Below are positions 48,843-59,154 of a DNA stretch of 64,000 bases, piece by piece. This DNA is from Pseudomonadota bacterium (GTDB lineage Bacteria; Pseudomonadota; Alphaproteobacteria; Rhodobacterales; Rhodobacteraceae): the NCBI GenBank assembly GCA_021845805.1, contig JAJZVD010000011.1, positions 1 to 64,000 on the forward strand, written 5' to 3'. Below the pieces are notes generated by a model, which had not been told where the DNA came from, searched no databases, and saw only the letters and a list, made by a program, of their open reading frames with translations. Position numbers and translations under genes: made by a program. Within the stretch, counting starts at the first letter, position 1; each line of letters starts with the position of its first letter.

Positions 48843-50132
48843 ATGGGGCTTTCCTGGTTTGCGATCCTTCGTCTGGGGCTGGTTCAGGCTGCCATCGGCG
48901 CCGTGGTGGTGCTGACCACCTCGACCTTCAACCGGCTGATGGTGGTGGAACTGGGCCTGCCCGCGGCGCTGCCCGCGCTGCTGGTCGCGTTCCACTACGC
49001 GGTGCAGATCAGCCGCCCGGCCTGGGGCCACCGTTCGGATCGCGACGGCGCCCGCACGCGCTACATCCTGGCGGGCATGGCCGCGCTGGCGGCGGGCGCG
49101 GTGCTGGCCGCGGCGGCCATCGGGCTCGGCCGCCACGCGCTGACCGCGGGCATCGCGCTGTCGGTACTGGCCTATGCGCTGATCGGGCTGGGGGCAGGGG
49201 CGGCGGGAACCTCGCTTCTTGCGCTGCTGGCCGCGGCAACCGCGCCGCGCCGCCGCGCCGCGGCCGCATCGCTGACCTGGCTGATGATGATCCTCGGAAT
49301 CGCCGGAACCGCGGCCACGGTCGGCCACCTGCTGGACCCGTTCAGCCCTGCCCGCCTGCTGAGGATCGCGGGCGCCGTGGGCCTGATCGCGCTGGCCGTG
49401 ACCGTCATTGCCACCGCCGGGATCGAACGCGGCTGCCCGTCGGCCGCGGGCCGCGCGCCCCGGGGCCGCCTGCGCGAGGCGTTGGCCGAAGCCTGGGCCG
49501 ACCCGCGCGCGCGCCGCTTCACCCTGTTCGTCTTCCTGTCGATGGTCGCCTATTTCCTGCAGGACATGATCATGGAGCCCTTCGCGGGCCTGGTCTTCGG
49601 CTACACGCCCGGGCAGTCGACCTCGCTTGCCGGGGCGCAGCACGGCGGGGTGTTCCTGGGAATGCTGACGGTGGGCGTGGCATCGACCGGGCTGGGGCTC
49701 GGGTCGATGCGGTCCTGGGTAGCGGCCGGATGCCTGGGCTCTGCCGCGGCGCTTGGCGCCATCGCGGCCCTGGGACTGTCGGGGGGCGGGGGGCTGCTGG
49801 GGCCCGCCGCCATGGCACTCGGGCTTTTCAACGGCATGTTCGCGGTTGCCGCCATCGGCGCGATGATGGCGCTGGCGGGCGAGGGCGGCGGCGGGCGCGA
49901 GGGGACGCGGATGGGTCTCTGGGGCGCCGCGCAGGCCATCGCCGCCGGCGTGGGCGGGGTGACCGGCGCCACCGCAGCCGACATTCTTCGGCTCTGGTGG
50001 CCCGCACCCTCGGCCTTTGCCGCGGTGTTCCTGGCCGAAGCCGCGCTGTTCGTACTGGCGGCGGGGCTGGCCCTTCATCTGGTCGAGGCACGGCCGTCCG
50101 CCCGGACGGCACTGCCCATTGCAGGAGAGTGA
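48843..50132 (+). CDS. bch2: Bch2/ORF428, PucC-family MFS protein
   Basis: 429 residues, about 12 spans, homologous in layout to LhaA and PucC: LTTSTFNRLMVVELGLPAAL, FHYAVQISRPAWGHRSDRDG, VAYFLQDMIMEPFAGLVFGY. It is conserved between bchG and bchP in Rhodobacter. Probable pigment-delivery or assembly transporter-like protein. It starts one base after bchG. Confidence 0.9.
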   Translation: MGLSWFAILRLGLVQAAIGAVVVLTTSTFNRLMVVELGLPAALPALLVAFHYAVQISRPAWGHRSDRDGARTRYILAGMAALAAGAVLAAAAIGLGRHALTAGIALSVLAYALIGLGAGAAGTSLLALLAAATAPRRRAAAASLTWLMMILGIAGTAATVGHLLDPFSPARLLRIAGAVGLIALAVTVIATAGIERGCPSAAGRAPRGRLREALAEAWADPRARRFTLFVFLSMVAYFLQDMIMEPFAGLVFGYTPGQSTSLAGAQHGGVFLGMLTVGVASTGLGLGSMRSWVAAGCLGSAAALGAIAALGLSGGGGLLGPAAMALGLFNGMFAVAAIGAMMALAGEGGGGREGTRMGLWGAAQAIAAGVGGVTGATAADILRLWWPAPSAFAAVFLAEAALFVLAAGLALHLVEARPSARTALPIAGE

Positions 50133-50133
50133 C

Positions 50134-51312
50134 ATGGGTCTGGATGTCATCGTGGTGGGCGGCGGGCCCGCCGGGGCGACCGCGGCAGAAGATCTTGCCC
50201 GGGCCGGTTTGCGGGTTGCCCTGCTGGACCGCGGCGGCCGCATCAAGCCCTGCGGCGGCGCCATTCCGCCCCGGCTGATCCGCGACTTCGACATACCCGA
50301 CGAACAGATCGCCGCGCGCATTTCCACCGCGCGGATGATCTCGCCCAGCGGTCGGCGGGTCGACATCGCGATCGAGAACGGCTTCGTCGGCATGGTGGAC
50401 CGCGAGCGGTTCGACCCCTTCCTGCGCAACCGCGCGGCGGCGGCGGGGGCAGAGCTGGTGGCGGGCACCTTCACCGGGCTCTTTCGCAATGGCGCGGGCA
50501 TCCATGTCGCCTATCGCGACAAGGTCAGCGGCGCGGCGGGGCAGTTGTCGGCCCGTCTGGTGATCGGCGCCGATGGCGCGCGCAGCGACGTGGCCCGCGC
50601 CGAGGTGCCGGGCGGCGAGCGGATTCCCTATGTCATCGCCTATCACGAGGTGATCGAGGCGCCAGACGGGGGCGGCTATGACCCCGCGCGCTGCGACGTG
50701 GTCTATGACGGCGCGATCTCGCCGGATTTCTACGGCTGGGTCTTTCCGCACGGCCCGCGGGCCAGCGTCGGCATGGGCACCGCACGCGGCGATGTGGACC
50801 TCAAGCGGGCCACCGCCGACCTGCGCGCCGCAAGCGGCCTTGCCGGTTGCGCCACGCTGCGGCGCGAGGGGGCGCCGCTGCCGCTCAAGCCGCTCGACCG
50901 CTGGGACAACGGCCGCGACGTGGTGCTGGCAGGCGATGCCGCGGGGGTCGTCGCGCCCTCGTCGGGCGAGGGCATCTACTATGCCATGCAGGGCGGTCGG
51001 CTTGCGGCCGAGGCCGCGATGGCGACGCTGTCCTCGGGGCGCGCGCGCGATCTGCGCCTGGCCCGGCAGCGCTTCATGGCCGAGAACAAGACCGTTTTCC
51101 GCGTGCTCGGCGCGATGCAGAATGCCTATTATCGTTCCGACGAGCGGCGCGAGCGCTTCGTGTCGCTCTGCCATGACGGCGACGTGCAGCGGCTGACCTT
51201 CGAGGCCTACATGAACAAGGAACTTGTCCGGGCGCGGCCCATGGCGCATCTGAAGATCGGGCTGAAGAACCTGGCCCACCTGACGCGGCTGGTTTCGCCG
51301 CTGGCGATATGA
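50134..51312 (+). CDS. bchP: Geranylgeranyl bacteriochlorophyll reductase
   Basis: 392 residues. FAD protein reducing the geranylgeranyl tail to phytyl. FAD motif VIVVGGGPAGATAAEDLARA, then RIKPCGGAIPPRLI, and LAGDAAGVVAPSSGEGIYYA. ATG 50134 is set by GGAGAG upstream; frame upstream is inside bch2. It overlaps idi by 4 bases. Confidence 0.96.
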   Translation: MGLDVIVVGGGPAGATAAEDLARAGLRVALLDRGGRIKPCGGAIPPRLIRDFDIPDEQIAARISTARMISPSGRRVDIAIENGFVGMVDRERFDPFLRNRAAAAGAELVAGTFTGLFRNGAGIHVAYRDKVSGAAGQLSARLVIGADGARSDVARAEVPGGERIPYVIAYHEVIEAPDGGGYDPARCDVVYDGAISPDFYGWVFPHGPRASVGMGTARGDVDLKRATADLRAASGLAGCATLRREGAPLPLKPLDRWDNGRDVVLAGDAAGVVAPSSGEGIYYAMQGGRLAAEAAMATLSSGRARDLRLARQRFMAENKTVFRVLGAMQNAYYRSDERRERFVSLCHDGDVQRLTFEAYMNKELVRARPMAHLKIGLKNLAHLTRLVSPLAI

Positions 51313-51833
51313 CCTCGCTGGTTCCTGCCTGGCGGAACGGTCGGCTCTGCGCCCTCGACAAGATGGAGGTCCACCGGCTGGGCCTGCGGCACAAGGCCGT
51401 GTCGGTCTTCGTGACGGCCGGGCAGGACGTTCTGCTGCAACGCCGCGCACTGGCAAAGTATCACACCCCCGGGCTCTGGACCAATGCCTGCTGTACCCAT
51501 CCCGGCTGGGACGAGGCCGCCGCCGCCTGCGCGCAGCGCCGCCTGCGCGAGGAGATGGGCATCACCGGCCTCGCGCCCGTCTTCTGCGACCGGGTCGAGT
51601 ACCGCGCCGATGTGGGCGGCGGGCTGACCGAACACGAGGTGGTCGACATCTTCCGCGCCGAGGCCGCGGCCGACCTTGTCGTCGCCCCTGATCCCGCCGA
51701 GGTGATGGACTGGCGCTGGATGCCGCTGGACGCGCTGCTGGCGGCCCTGCGCGACAGGTCCGGGCAGTTCACGCCCTGGCTGAAGATCTACCTTGACCGG
51801 CACCGCGACAGCATCTTCGCGGCAACCGCCTGA
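51309..51833 (+). CDS. idi: Isopentenyl-diphosphate delta-isomerase, type I
   Basis: 174 residues with a Nudix fold. Active-site Cys in TNACCTHP, Nudix helix RRLREEMGI, and the metal/acid cluster around VEYRADVGGGLTEHEVVDIF. It interconverts IPP and DMAPP for carotenoid and phytyl supply. It ends the rightward ppaA-idi run and converges with dxs 22 bases away, where a CCCGCGCGGG palindrome lies (51834-51843). Confidence 0.95.
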   Translation: MTSLVPAWRNGRLCALDKMEVHRLGLRHKAVSVFVTAGQDVLLQRRALAKYHTPGLWTNACCTHPGWDEAAAACAQRRLREEMGITGLAPVFCDRVEYRADVGGGLTEHEVVDIFRAEAAADLVVAPDPAEVMDWRWMPLDALLAALRDRSGQFTPWLKIYLDRHRDSIFAATA

Positions 51834-51855
51834 CCCGCGCGGGCCCTTACCGGCT

Positions 51856-53769
51856 TTAGGCCCCCGCCGCGCGGAACCGCCCGGCGGCGACCCCCAGCGC
51901 CGACAGCACGGCGTCCGAGATGTCCGCCGCGCCCAGACCCGCCGCCGCATACATGTCTGCCGGGCTCGCCTGGTCGATGAACCGGTCGGGCAGGGTCAGC
52001 GTACGGATGGCGATCCCGCGATCCAGCCGCCCGGTCCGGGCCAGCCAATGCAGGACCTGCGCGCCAAAGCCGCCCTCGGCGCCCTCTTCAACGGTGATCA
52101 GCGCGCCGTGATGGGCGACAAGCTGGGCGATCAGGTCATGATCGAGCGGCTTGGCAAAGCGGGCATCGGCGACGGTCACCGCAAGGCCGCGCGCGGCCAG
52201 CGTCTCGGCCGCGGCGAGGCATTCGCCCAGATGCGCCCCGAAGGACAGGATCGCGGCGGCCGAGCCTTCGCGCACAATGCGACCCTTGCCGATCGCCAGC
52301 GGCTGGCCCGTCGCGGGCAGCGCCACGCCGGTGCCGTTGCCGCGCGGATAGCGGAAGGCAATGGGTCCTGCGTCATGCGCCGCGGCGGTTGCAACCATGT
52401 GCACCAGCTCTGCCTCGTCCGCGGCAGCCATCACGGTGAACCCGGGCAGGTTCGACAGGTAGGCCACATCGAAAGCCCCGGCATGGGTTGCCCCGTCTGC
52501 CCCCACCAGCCCCGCGCGATCGATCGCGAAGCGCACGGGAAGCCCCTGCAGCGCCACGTCATGCACCACCTGGTCATAGGCGCGCTGAAGGAAGGTGGAA
52601 TAGATCGCGCAGAACGGGCGGAGCCCCGCCGCGGCCATCCCGGCGGCAAAGGTCACACCGTGCTGTTCGGCGATGCCCACGTCGAAGACCCGGCGGGGAA
52701 AGCGGCGCTGCATCTCGGACAGCCCGGTTCCATCGGGCATCGCCGCGGTGACGGCGACGATGCGGCCATCGGCGGCGGCGGCCTCGGCCAGCGCATGGCC
52801 GAAGACCGCGGTGTAGCTGGGCGCGCCCGGCTTTGCCTTGGCCTGGGCGCCAGAGGCCACGTCGAAACTGGCCACGCCGTGATACTTGTCGGCCGCGGCC
52901 TCGGCCGGGGCATAGCCCTTGCCCTTGACGGTACAGACATGGATCAGCACCGGCCCGTCGGCCTGCGTCCGGGCGGCGCGCAGCACGGCCAGAAGCTGCG
53001 GCAGGTCATGCCCGTCGACCGGGCCGACATAGGTGAACCCCAGTTCCTCGAACAGCGTTCGCCCGGCCGGGCGGCCAGAGACCAGCTCGCGCGCCCGCCG
53101 CGCGACATCACGGAAGGGGCCGGGCAGGGCCGCTTCGACCCCCTCGGCCACGGCGCGCAGCGCCTGCATGGGGCCGGGCGAATAGAGCTGCGACAGGTAC
53201 AGCGACATCGCTCCGACGGGCGGCGCAATCGACATCTCGTTGTCGTTCAGGATCACGAACAGCCGCCGCTTCTCGGCGCCGGCGTTGTTCATCGCCTCGT
53301 AAGCCATGCCCGCGCTCATCGCTCCGTCGCCGATCACGGCCACGACATCGCCCACGGGCTGGCCCATGTCGCGTGCCACGGCAAAGCCCAGACCCGCCGA
53401 GATCGAGGTCGAGGAATGCGCCGCGCCGAACGGGTCATATTCGGATTCGGTCCGCTTGGTGAAGCCCGACAACCCGCCGCCCTGGCGCAGCGTCGCCATC
53501 CGCGCGCGGCGGCCGGTCAGCACCTTGTGCGGATAGCACTGGTGGCCGACATCCCAGATCAGGCGGTCGAACGGGGTGTTGAATACGGCGTGGATCGCCA
53601 CGGTCAGTTCCACGACGCCCAGCGACGAGCCAAGGTGGCCGCCAGTGCGCGAGACCGTGTCGATGATATCGGCGCGCAGTTCCTGGGCCAGGCGGGTCAG
53701 GTCCGCCACCCCCAGCCAGCGCAGGTCGGCGGGGCAGGCGATGCGGTCAAGTGTCGGGGTCGGTATCAT
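51856..53769 (-). CDS. dxs: 1-deoxy-D-xylulose-5-phosphate synthase
   Basis: 637 residues. TPP enzyme starting the MEP isoprenoid pathway. N-terminal [23 protein letters not shown] motif [20 protein letters not shown], and transketolase C-terminal domain ending with [20 protein letters not shown]. It lies downstream of the puf operon, as in Rhodobacter, linking isoprenoid supply to phototrophy. A 169-base gap with hairpins separates it from pufC. Confidence 0.96.
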   Translation of the reverse strand: MIPTPTLDRIACPADLRWLGVADLTRLAQELRADIIDTVSRTGGHLGSSLGVVELTVAIHAVFNTPFDRLIWDVGHQCYPHKVLTGRRARMATLRQGGGLSGFTKRTESEYDPFGAAHSSTSISAGLGFAVARDMGQPVGDVVAVIGDGAMSAGMAYEAMNNAGAEKRRLFVILNDNEMSIAPPVGAMSLYLSQLYSPGPMQALRAVAEGVEAALPGPFRDVARRARELVSGRPAGRTLFEELGFTYVGPVDGHDLPQLLAVLRAARTQADGPVLIHVCTVKGKGYAPAEAAADKYHGVASFDVASGAQAKAKPGAPSYTAVFGHALAEAAAADGRIVAVTAAMPDGTGLSEMQRRFPRRVFDVGIAEQHGVTFAAGMAAAGLRPFCAIYSTFLQRAYDQVVHDVALQGLPVRFAIDRAGLVGADGATHAGAFDVAYLSNLPGFTVMAAADEAELVHMVATAAAHDAGPIAFRYPRGNGTGVALPATGQPLAIGKGRIVREGSAAAILSFGAHLGECLAAAETLAARGLAVTVADARFAKPLDHDLIAQLVAHHGALITVEEGAEGGFGAQVLHWLARTGRLDRGIAIRTLTLPDRFIDQASPADMYAAAGLGAADISDAVLSALGVAAGRFRAAGA

Positions 53770-53823
53770 TCAAGCCTCCCTGGGAAGGGTGGCGCCGCAC
53801 GGGCAAGCCAATCCCGTACGGCG

Positions 53824-53857
53824 CCGGTTTCCTGTTCGCCAACAGGAAGGGAACCGG
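53824..53857 (-). terminator. Bulged hairpin upstream of dxs
   Basis: Arms CCGGTTTCCTGTT and AACAGGAAGGGAACCGG pair around CGCC with a small bulge. Lies in the pufC-dxs gap; could end puf transcription or sit in the dxs leader. No U-run. Confidence 0.5.
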
Positions 53858-53909
53858 GATCTTGCGACCCCGACATCGGCCCCGGGACGTGAAGGGCCGA
53901 TCCGGCGCA

Positions 53910-53931
53910 GGGCGGCGGCATCCCGCCGCCC
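53910..53931 (-). terminator. Hairpin directly after pufC
   Basis: Perfect 9-base arms GGGCGGCGG/CCGCCGCCC around CATC, 7 bases past the pufC stop. Likely 3' terminator or stabiliser of the puf transcript. Confidence 0.6.
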
Positions 53932-53938
53932 CGAAGCA

Positions 53939-55030
53939 TCAGTACTTGGGTGGCGCGCTCGAGGCGAGTTCCGGCCAGTCCTTGATCATGTCGGTGCCGT
54001 TGAGCGGCAGGTGATAGCCCTTGTGACAGGTGTTGCAGGCCAGCTTGGGGGCATCCTGGTGCACCGGGCCCAGCTGTTCGGCGGGGAACACGCTTTGCAG
54101 CGGGACAAGATAGGTGTTGTTCAGCGCGTTCACCATCTGGATACCCAGGAGAGCCGTGGCCCATTGCGGGGTCACCTGCGAGGTATCCCAGAAGGCTCGC
54201 GTCGAGTGGCAGAAGGTGCAGTTCACGTTCAGCGAATTGTCGATGTAGTTCATCAGGCTGAACGTGCGTTCGGTATCCTGGATCGAGGCGGTGTCGGTCT
54301 TGTCGCGCACCGTCTGCGCGCTGACCAGGATGTTCTTGCCCTCCAGCAGATACCGTTCCAGCGCGTCGGAGGGCAGCGAGGTATACTGGCTTTGCAGCGT
54401 CACGCGGTTCTGCACCGCGCCCCAGCCGGCCATGACCTTGTTCACCGGGTCGATCCGGTACCAGACGCCCGAGGGGATGTTCTGGCCGCGGTGGCAGGTA
54501 AAGCAGTTCACCCCCGCCTCACCCACCGACTGGACGTGGCCAGACCAGTTCTCGTTGATGTCCTGGGTCATCTGGATCATCCGCCGGGCGATGACCTTGG
54601 TGTAGAGCTTGTCCTCGGAATAGGTCGAGATGTCGCCATCGCCGTGGCAGAAGGCGCAGCCCTGGTCCGGCGCCACCCACTGCGCCATGGAGACCATGAG
54701 GCGGGTGAAGTTGGCGTCGGTCAGATTGCCGAGAACCTGGACGTTCTTGTAGATGTCCTTGGCCAGCTTGTCGCCGGGTTGCGGCTTGACCGGGTCCTGG
54801 CTGACGTAGTCGGCGGCGGTCGGATCGACCAGCGTCTCTGGGAACTTGACGACCACGGCGCCTTCGCCGCGCGGCCCCGTCTGCATTGAGGCCGTCTTGA
54901 AGGGTTGGCCGATCGTGACGAGTGCCGCGGCGATCATCAGGGCGACGCCGACGACTCCGATCGATACCGCAGGGCGCCAGATGTCCTTGGGGTTGGCCCT
55001 GCTCCAGTCATTCATCCACTTGAGTGCCAC
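53939..55030 (-). CDS. pufC: Reaction-centre tetrahaem cytochrome c subunit
   Basis: 363 residues. Four CxxCH sites: CAFCH (125-129), CFTCH (176-180), CTFCH (271-275), CNTCH (332-336); Met ligand candidates in LMVSMAQWV, RMIQMTQDI and TFSLMNYID; His ligand candidate H165. It re-reduces the special pair. The N terminus carries an uncleaved-looking membrane anchor (AVSIGVVGVALMIAAALVTI) with no lipobox cysteine, unlike lipoprotein-type PufC of Blastochloris. It follows pufM by 3 bases; no pufX. Confidence 0.96.
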   Translation of the reverse strand: MALKWMNDWSRANPKDIWRPAVSIGVVGVALMIAAALVTIGQPFKTASMQTGPRGEGAVVVKFPETLVDPTAADYVSQDPVKPQPGDKLAKDIYKNVQVLGNLTDANFTRLMVSMAQWVAPDQGCAFCHGDGDISTYSEDKLYTKVIARRMIQMTQDINENWSGHVQSVGEAGVNCFTCHRGQNIPSGVWYRIDPVNKVMAGWGAVQNRVTLQSQYTSLPSDALERYLLEGKNILVSAQTVRDKTDTASIQDTERTFSLMNYIDNSLNVNCTFCHSTRAFWDTSQVTPQWATALLGIQMVNALNNTYLVPLQSVFPAEQLGPVHQDAPKLACNTCHKGYHLPLNGTDMIKDWPELASSAPPKY

Positions 55031-55033
55031 GGC

Positions 55034-56002
55034 TCACCCTCCAGTCGCGGAATAGGCCGCATATCCCAGCGCGCCGTCATAGGACGGGGCGAAGTGATGG
55101 GCGACGGCCCAGAGAAACCAGTTGTCGACGACCGTACCGGTCAGAAGAATGCCGATCCCGCCGGTCACCGGGGTCAGGACGGCGAACCACCAGGCCCAGC
55201 GGTGGATCCCCTCCATCGTGGCGTTGAAGCCCATGGTCCAGCGCCAGAACAGCGCCGCCCGTTCCGATGCCGTGCCACGGTCGTAGATCTGCTCCAGTTC
55301 GCGGTCCCCCCCGAAGCGGCTGACCGCCAGGATGGTGCCGGCATGCATCGCAAAGAGCAGCACGGAGCCGTAGAGGAACGCGATCGAGAGGCAGTGGAAC
55401 GGGTCGTAATAGAGATTGCCGTAGCGGATCGAGAAGGCCGCCGTCCAGTCGAGGTGGGGGAAGATGCCATAGGGCACCGCCTCGGACCACGAGCCCATCA
55501 GGATCGGGCGGAACAGGCCCAGCACGAAGATCAGCCACATCAGCGCAAGGTAGGCCCAGGCCACGTGCTTGCCCATCTTGTGTTGCCGGGCAAGCTCGTA
55601 AGTGCGCACCCACCAGGCACAGAGTGCGACAGCGAAGAAGAACCCCGCGATCAGGAACCACCCGCCATCGTTCAGCGGCGGAAAGCTCAGCCCGTATTTC
55701 GGGCTGGGCGGTTCCAGCGCCAGCCAGAAGAGCTGGCGGATGAATTCCGGGATCGACCAGCCGACCTGGGCGAACATGTTCATGCCCACGATGACGAACC
55801 AGATCCCGGCCGAGGCGACGGCGATCACGCCGTACATCCCGAGGTGGACCGGCCCGATCTGGGCGTTCCCGACCCAGCCCAGAAGGCGGCTGATCACCGG
55901 GGTGCCGTAGCGCTCTTCGGCGATGCGGTTGTCATTGTCGATCCCGAGGTCCGGCGCGCCTGCAACCTGCACCTGGGTGAAGATGTTTTGATATTCGGCC
56001 AT
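55034..56002 (-). CDS. pufM: Photosynthetic reaction centre M subunit
   Basis: 322 residues, five membrane helices. Typical segments: [40 protein letters not shown], and [20 protein letters not shown] with the His/Glu iron ligands. Forms the RC heart with PufL. The C-terminal extension typical of species with PufC is present ([13 protein letters not shown]). Confidence 0.97.
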   Translation of the reverse strand: MAEYQNIFTQVQVAGAPDLGIDNDNRIAEERYGTPVISRLLGWVGNAQIGPVHLGMYGVIAVASAGIWFVIVGMNMFAQVGWSIPEFIRQLFWLALEPPSPKYGLSFPPLNDGGWFLIAGFFFAVALCAWWVRTYELARQHKMGKHVAWAYLALMWLIFVLGLFRPILMGSWSEAVPYGIFPHLDWTAAFSIRYGNLYYDPFHCLSIAFLYGSVLLFAMHAGTILAVSRFGGDRELEQIYDRGTASERAALFWRWTMGFNATMEGIHRWAWWFAVLTPVTGGIGILLTGTVVDNWFLWAVAHHFAPSYDGALGYAAYSATGG

Positions 56003-56005
56003 GAC

Positions 56006-56845
56006 TTACATCCCTGCCTGGCTTGGCCAGATCGGCAGCGTGAGCCACCAGTTCCACCACTCGGGCCAGCCGTGAGTCCAGACCGGGCCAGAGATCACGA
56101 TACAGACGGCCGACCAGAAGACCGCGTTCAGCGCCAGCAGAAGGCCAACCCGGTGAATGCCGAGCGTGCCGACCGAATAGCCGATGTAGTCGCGGAAGAA
56201 GGTGTCTTCGTGGTCGGGGGTCTTGGCCTCCTCGCCCTTCTCGGGGTTGGCGGCCGACAGGATCAGGCCCCCGTGCAGCGCAAGCGCGAAGGTCGTGGTG
56301 AAGAAAAAGGTCACCGCGATCATATGGGCCGGATTGTAGTGAAAGTGCAGGTAGGCGTAACCGGTGTTCGACACCCAGTCGAGGTGGCTGAAGATGCCGT
56401 AGGGAAAGGCATGCCCCCAGGCCCCCAGCAGGACCGGGCGGATCACCTCGAGGGTGACATAGGCAAGGATCGCGAAGCTGAAGGCGAAGGGCACATGATA
56501 GCCCATGCCCAGCTTGCGGCAGATCTCGACCTCGCGCAGCGCCCAGCTGACAAAGGAGACGAGCGCGCAGATGGTGATCATCTGCCACAGCCCCCCCTCG
56601 CGCAGCGGCGCCAGGCCGAGGCCGTATTTCAGGTCGGGCGGGGCGATGTTGATCAGCCAGGGGTTGAAGGTGCCCTGGATCATCGCGCCGATCAGGATCA
56701 GGAGCGTTCCGAGGCTGGCGAAGAGGGCTGTCGTTACGCCGAAAAATCCGACGTAGAACGGCCCCACCCAGAAATCGAACAGATCGCCGCCGATCAGCGT
56801 GCCCCCGCGAACGCGGTACTTCTTCTCGAAACTGAGCAAAGCCAT
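56006..56845 (-). CDS. pufL: Photosynthetic reaction centre L subunit
   Basis: 279 residues (Rhodobacter sphaeroides about 282). N terminus [20 protein letters not shown], pigment region [22 protein letters not shown]-side [20 protein letters not shown]. Three bases separate it from pufM. Intercistronic hairpins lie just upstream. Confidence 0.97.
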   Translation of the reverse strand: MALLSFEKKYRVRGGTLIGGDLFDFWVGPFYVGFFGVTTALFASLGTLLILIGAMIQGTFNPWLINIAPPDLKYGLGLAPLREGGLWQMITICALVSFVSWALREVEICRKLGMGYHVPFAFSFAILAYVTLEVIRPVLLGAWGHAFPYGIFSHLDWVSNTGYAYLHFHYNPAHMIAVTFFFTTTFALALHGGLILSAANPEKGEEAKTPDHEDTFFRDYIGYSVGTLGIHRVGLLLALNAVFWSAVCIVISGPVWTHGWPEWWNWWLTLPIWPSQAGM

Positions 56846-56977
56846 GCTGATATCTCCGAAAGCCGCGCGCCGGGTTTCCCGCGGTAGCCGCGCTTCGTTG
56901 GGTCGAGAGCCCGCTGCGGGCAGATGCAGGTCACATGCCCGCAGCGATATCTTGGGGGCCGCCAGGCGGCCCGGCCG
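56846..56977 (-). promoter_or_regulatory. pufA-pufL intercistronic hairpin region
   Basis: 132 non-coding bases with three perfect stems: GGGCCGCC/GGCGGCCC at 56956-56972, GCCCGC/GCGGGC at 56909-56921 and CGCGG/CCGCG at 56880-56892. In Rhodobacter equivalent hairpins protect the pufBA mRNA and set the LH1:RC ratio; the same role is inferred here. Confidence 0.75.
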
Positions 56978-57160
56978 TCACTTGGCCGGTGCCTTCTGGG
57001 CAGCGATGGCGCGTTGGCCGGCGGTCTCGAACCAGTTCAAGCCCGGCGTGCTGAGCACCACGAGGTGGATCATCACGGCAAGCAGGAACAGGAAGACACC
57101 TTGCGCCACGAAGACGCGGCGGGGGTCGAAGATCAGCCAGATCTTGTAGAACTTTGACAT
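56978..57160 (-). CDS. pufA: Light-harvesting 1 alpha chain
   Basis: 60 residues. N-terminal [20 protein letters not shown], one span ([20 protein letters not shown]) with the BChl-ligand His in MIHLVV, and a C-terminal periplasmic tail. It pairs with PufB around the RC. The strong hairpin at 56956-56972 is just beyond its stop. Confidence 0.95.
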   Translation of the reverse strand: MSKFYKIWLIFDPRRVFVAQGVFLFLLAVMIHLVVLSTPGLNWFETAGQRAIAAQKAPAK

Positions 57161-57173
57161 CTCTTGTGCCCCC

Positions 57174-57323
57174 TCAGAACCACGGTTTCCAGATGTACGT
57201 GGCGATATGAGCCAGCAGGGCGATTGCGGTGAACAGCCACAGCCCGCTCATGTATACCGAGTGCAGTTCCTGAGCCTGCTCGTCGGTGAGACCCGTGAAG
57301 GACAGGTCGGATTTATCAGCCAT
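57174..57323 (-). CDS. pufB: Light-harvesting 1 beta chain
   Basis: 49 residues, found by direct reading (too short for usual ORF cut-offs). It starts [20 protein letters not shown], with His residues in ELHSVYMSG and the BChl ligand in [14 protein letters not shown] at the end. GGAGGAAAG precedes the ATG. Thirteen bases separate it from pufA. Confidence 0.95.
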   Translation of the reverse strand: MADKSDLSFTGLTDEQAQELHSVYMSGLWLFTAIALLAHIATYIWKPWF

Positions 57324-57351
57324 CAACTTTCCTCCGGAGAGTTTGACCGAT

Positions 57352-57369
57352 GCCGCGGGGCCCCGCGGC
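57352..57369 (-). promoter_or_regulatory. pufQ-pufB intercistronic palindrome
   Basis: GCCGCGGGGCCCCGCGGC is an 18-base perfect palindrome in the 119-base pufQ-pufB gap. It likely folds as a stem or marks an mRNA processing site; GC-rich repeats follow at 57405-57420. Confidence 0.6.
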
Positions 57370-57442
57370 CGGGTTGAAGGGGCCGTCCCCCTCGTCTATC
57401 CGTCCGGGCGCGCACGCCCGCACGAATGGTTTGGCCCGCCTG

Positions 57443-57664
57443 TCAGGCGGAGAAGATCGTGGGCGTGATGATCCGCGCGGTCGAGAGCGCGCGGGCCACC
57501 GGGCCGGGACCGCCGCGCACCCGTCCGGTCGCGGCACCGAACAGCCAGCCTATGCATTCGAACGGCAGGGCGGCCGCGAAGATCACCGCGAAATAGACCA
57601 TGAATTCGGCAGGGGGCGTCCGCCCCCTCCGGCGGTCGTCGAAGTCTGACGTATGGTCGGTCAT
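57443..57664 (-). CDS. pufQ: PufQ, bacteriochlorophyll-carrier/regulatory protein
   Basis: 73 residues. One span ([20 protein letters not shown]) between a charged N terminus ([20 protein letters not shown]) and the conserved C-terminal end [17 protein letters not shown]. PufQ stimulates bacteriochlorophyll synthesis. ATG 57664 overlaps bchZ by 4 bases with AAGGAGG upstream. Confidence 0.92.
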   Translation of the reverse strand: MTDHTSDFDDRRRGRTPPAEFMVYFAVIFAAALPFECIGWLFGAATGRVRGGPGPVARALSTARIITPTIFSA

Positions 57665-59154
57665 CGGGAGCCTCCTTCCGACAGGGCGCCCGGTCCGGGG
57701 CCGGGCCCCGGCGCCTGCAGCGCGGCAACGGTTTCCAGGACGACACGTTCGTCCCCGTGAGCGAGGGCGGCCCGCTCTGCCGCGTCGCGCAGGCGGCGGG
57801 CGGCAGAAATGCGGGTCAGCACCGGGTGTTCGGCCACGATCCGGTCCAGCAGCGCCTGCGCATCCGGATCCCACGGAAAGTCGCGGCGCAGCGTGGCGGG
57901 GGTGGCGGCGGCGCTGTCCATCTCGGTGCCCAGCGGCAGGATGTGGAACAGCGCATCGAACAGGGCGTTGCAGACCTCCTGCACCATCCAGGTGGCGCCG
58001 GCATAGCCCATGACCGGGGTGCCGGTCGCCCGGCGGATCGCGGCGCCGGGGAAGCTTGCGGCAATGAAGGCCGGGCGCGGCCCGTGGCCCTGGGCCAGTT
58101 CGGCAAGGTAGATCTTTTCGTTGATCGAGCCCATAACTACCAGCGGCCGATGCCGGTGCAGCAGGGCGCGCACCGCCTCGTTGTCGGTCTTGCGCCCGGC
58201 AAGGCGCGGCACCGCAAACGCGCAGGGCAGGCCCATCTCGGTCTCCAGGAAGTTCCGGATGCCGCGGGTATAGGTTTCGTTCGCAACCACCGCGAAGGAG
58301 GCGGTGCCGAAGAAATCCTGCGTGACCGAGCGCCAGAGATCCCAGAGCGGCTTCAGCGTCGAATGCTTTTCCCGGGCGATGAACGGCTCGGGGTCCAGCC
58401 CCAGCATCTCGCCCAGCGTACGCAGGAAGGCGGTCGTGCTTTCCATCCCGATCGGCGCCTGCAGATAGGGCTTGCCGAGAACTTCGGCCAGCCCGCGACC
58501 GAACTCGCGGTACATGACCACGTTCGCCTCGGCGTCGACCAGGTGGCGCATCTCGGCGACATGGGCGCCCAGCGGCATCACCATGTTCACCTCGGCCCCG
58601 ATCCCCTCGATCAGGCGGCGGATCTCGGCCAGATCCGAGGGCATGTTGAAGGTGCCGTACATCGGGCCGAGGATGTTCACCCGTGGCCTGCCGCCTTCGG
58701 CGCGCGGGGTTTCAAGCGGCATCCGGCCCTTGGTCATCCCGAATTCGGTGAAAAGCCAGGTCATCGCCCGGTCGGCGGCCTGCCACTGGTCCTCGTCGAT
58801 GGTCCGCGGCAGGAACCGCTGGATGTTGGTGCCCATGGGCGTCACCCCGCCGCCGATCATCTCGGCGATCGAGCCGGTGACGACCACGGCGGGCAGCGCC
58901 GGGTCCATCGTCTTCCAGGCCCGCCGCATCGCCCCTTCGGTGCCGTCGCGGCCAAGTTCCTCTTCGCCAAGACCGGTCACCACGATCGGCAGCTCGTGCG
59001 GGGGCAGGGCGTCGGTGTAGTGCAGCACCGAGGTGACCGGCAGGTTCTCGCACCCCACCGGGCCGTCGATCACCACCTGCAGGCCCTTGGTGGCGCAGAA
59101 GGCATAGACCGCCCCCCAGTAGCCGCCCGCCCGGTCGTGGTCTTGCACCAGCAT
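57661..59154 (-). CDS. bchZ: Chlorophyllide a reductase subunit Z
   Basis: 497 residues. NifK-like catalytic subunit with BchY; reduces ring B of chlorophyllide a. N terminus [20 protein letters not shown], then [20 protein letters not shown] with a cluster Cys, and C-terminal [20 protein letters not shown]. One-base overlap with bchY. Confidence 0.97.
   Translation of the reverse strand: MLVQDHDRAGGYWGAVYAFCATKGLQVVIDGPVGCENLPVTSVLHYTDALPPHELPIVVTGLGEEELGRDGTEGAMRRAWKTMDPALPAVVVTGSIAEMIGGGVTPMGTNIQRFLPRTIDEDQWQAADRAMTWLFTEFGMTKGRMPLETPRAEGGRPRVNILGPMYGTFNMPSDLAEIRRLIEGIGAEVNMVMPLGAHVAEMRHLVDAEANVVMYREFGRGLAEVLGKPYLQAPIGMESTTAFLRTLGEMLGLDPEPFIAREKHSTLKPLWDLWRSVTQDFFGTASFAVVANETYTRGIRNFLETEMGLPCAFAVPRLAGRKTDNEAVRALLHRHRPLVVMGSINEKIYLAELAQGHGPRPAFIAASFPGAAIRRATGTPVMGYAGATWMVQEVCNALFDALFHILPLGTEMDSAAATPATLRRDFPWDPDAQALLDRIVAEHPVLTRISAARRLRDAAERAALAHGDERVVLETVAALQAPGPGPGPGALSEGGSR

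Noticed and set aside
55031-55033. A pufX gene after pufM
   Set aside because: Only 3 bases separate pufM from pufC; nothing PufX-like occurs there or in the gap after pufC.
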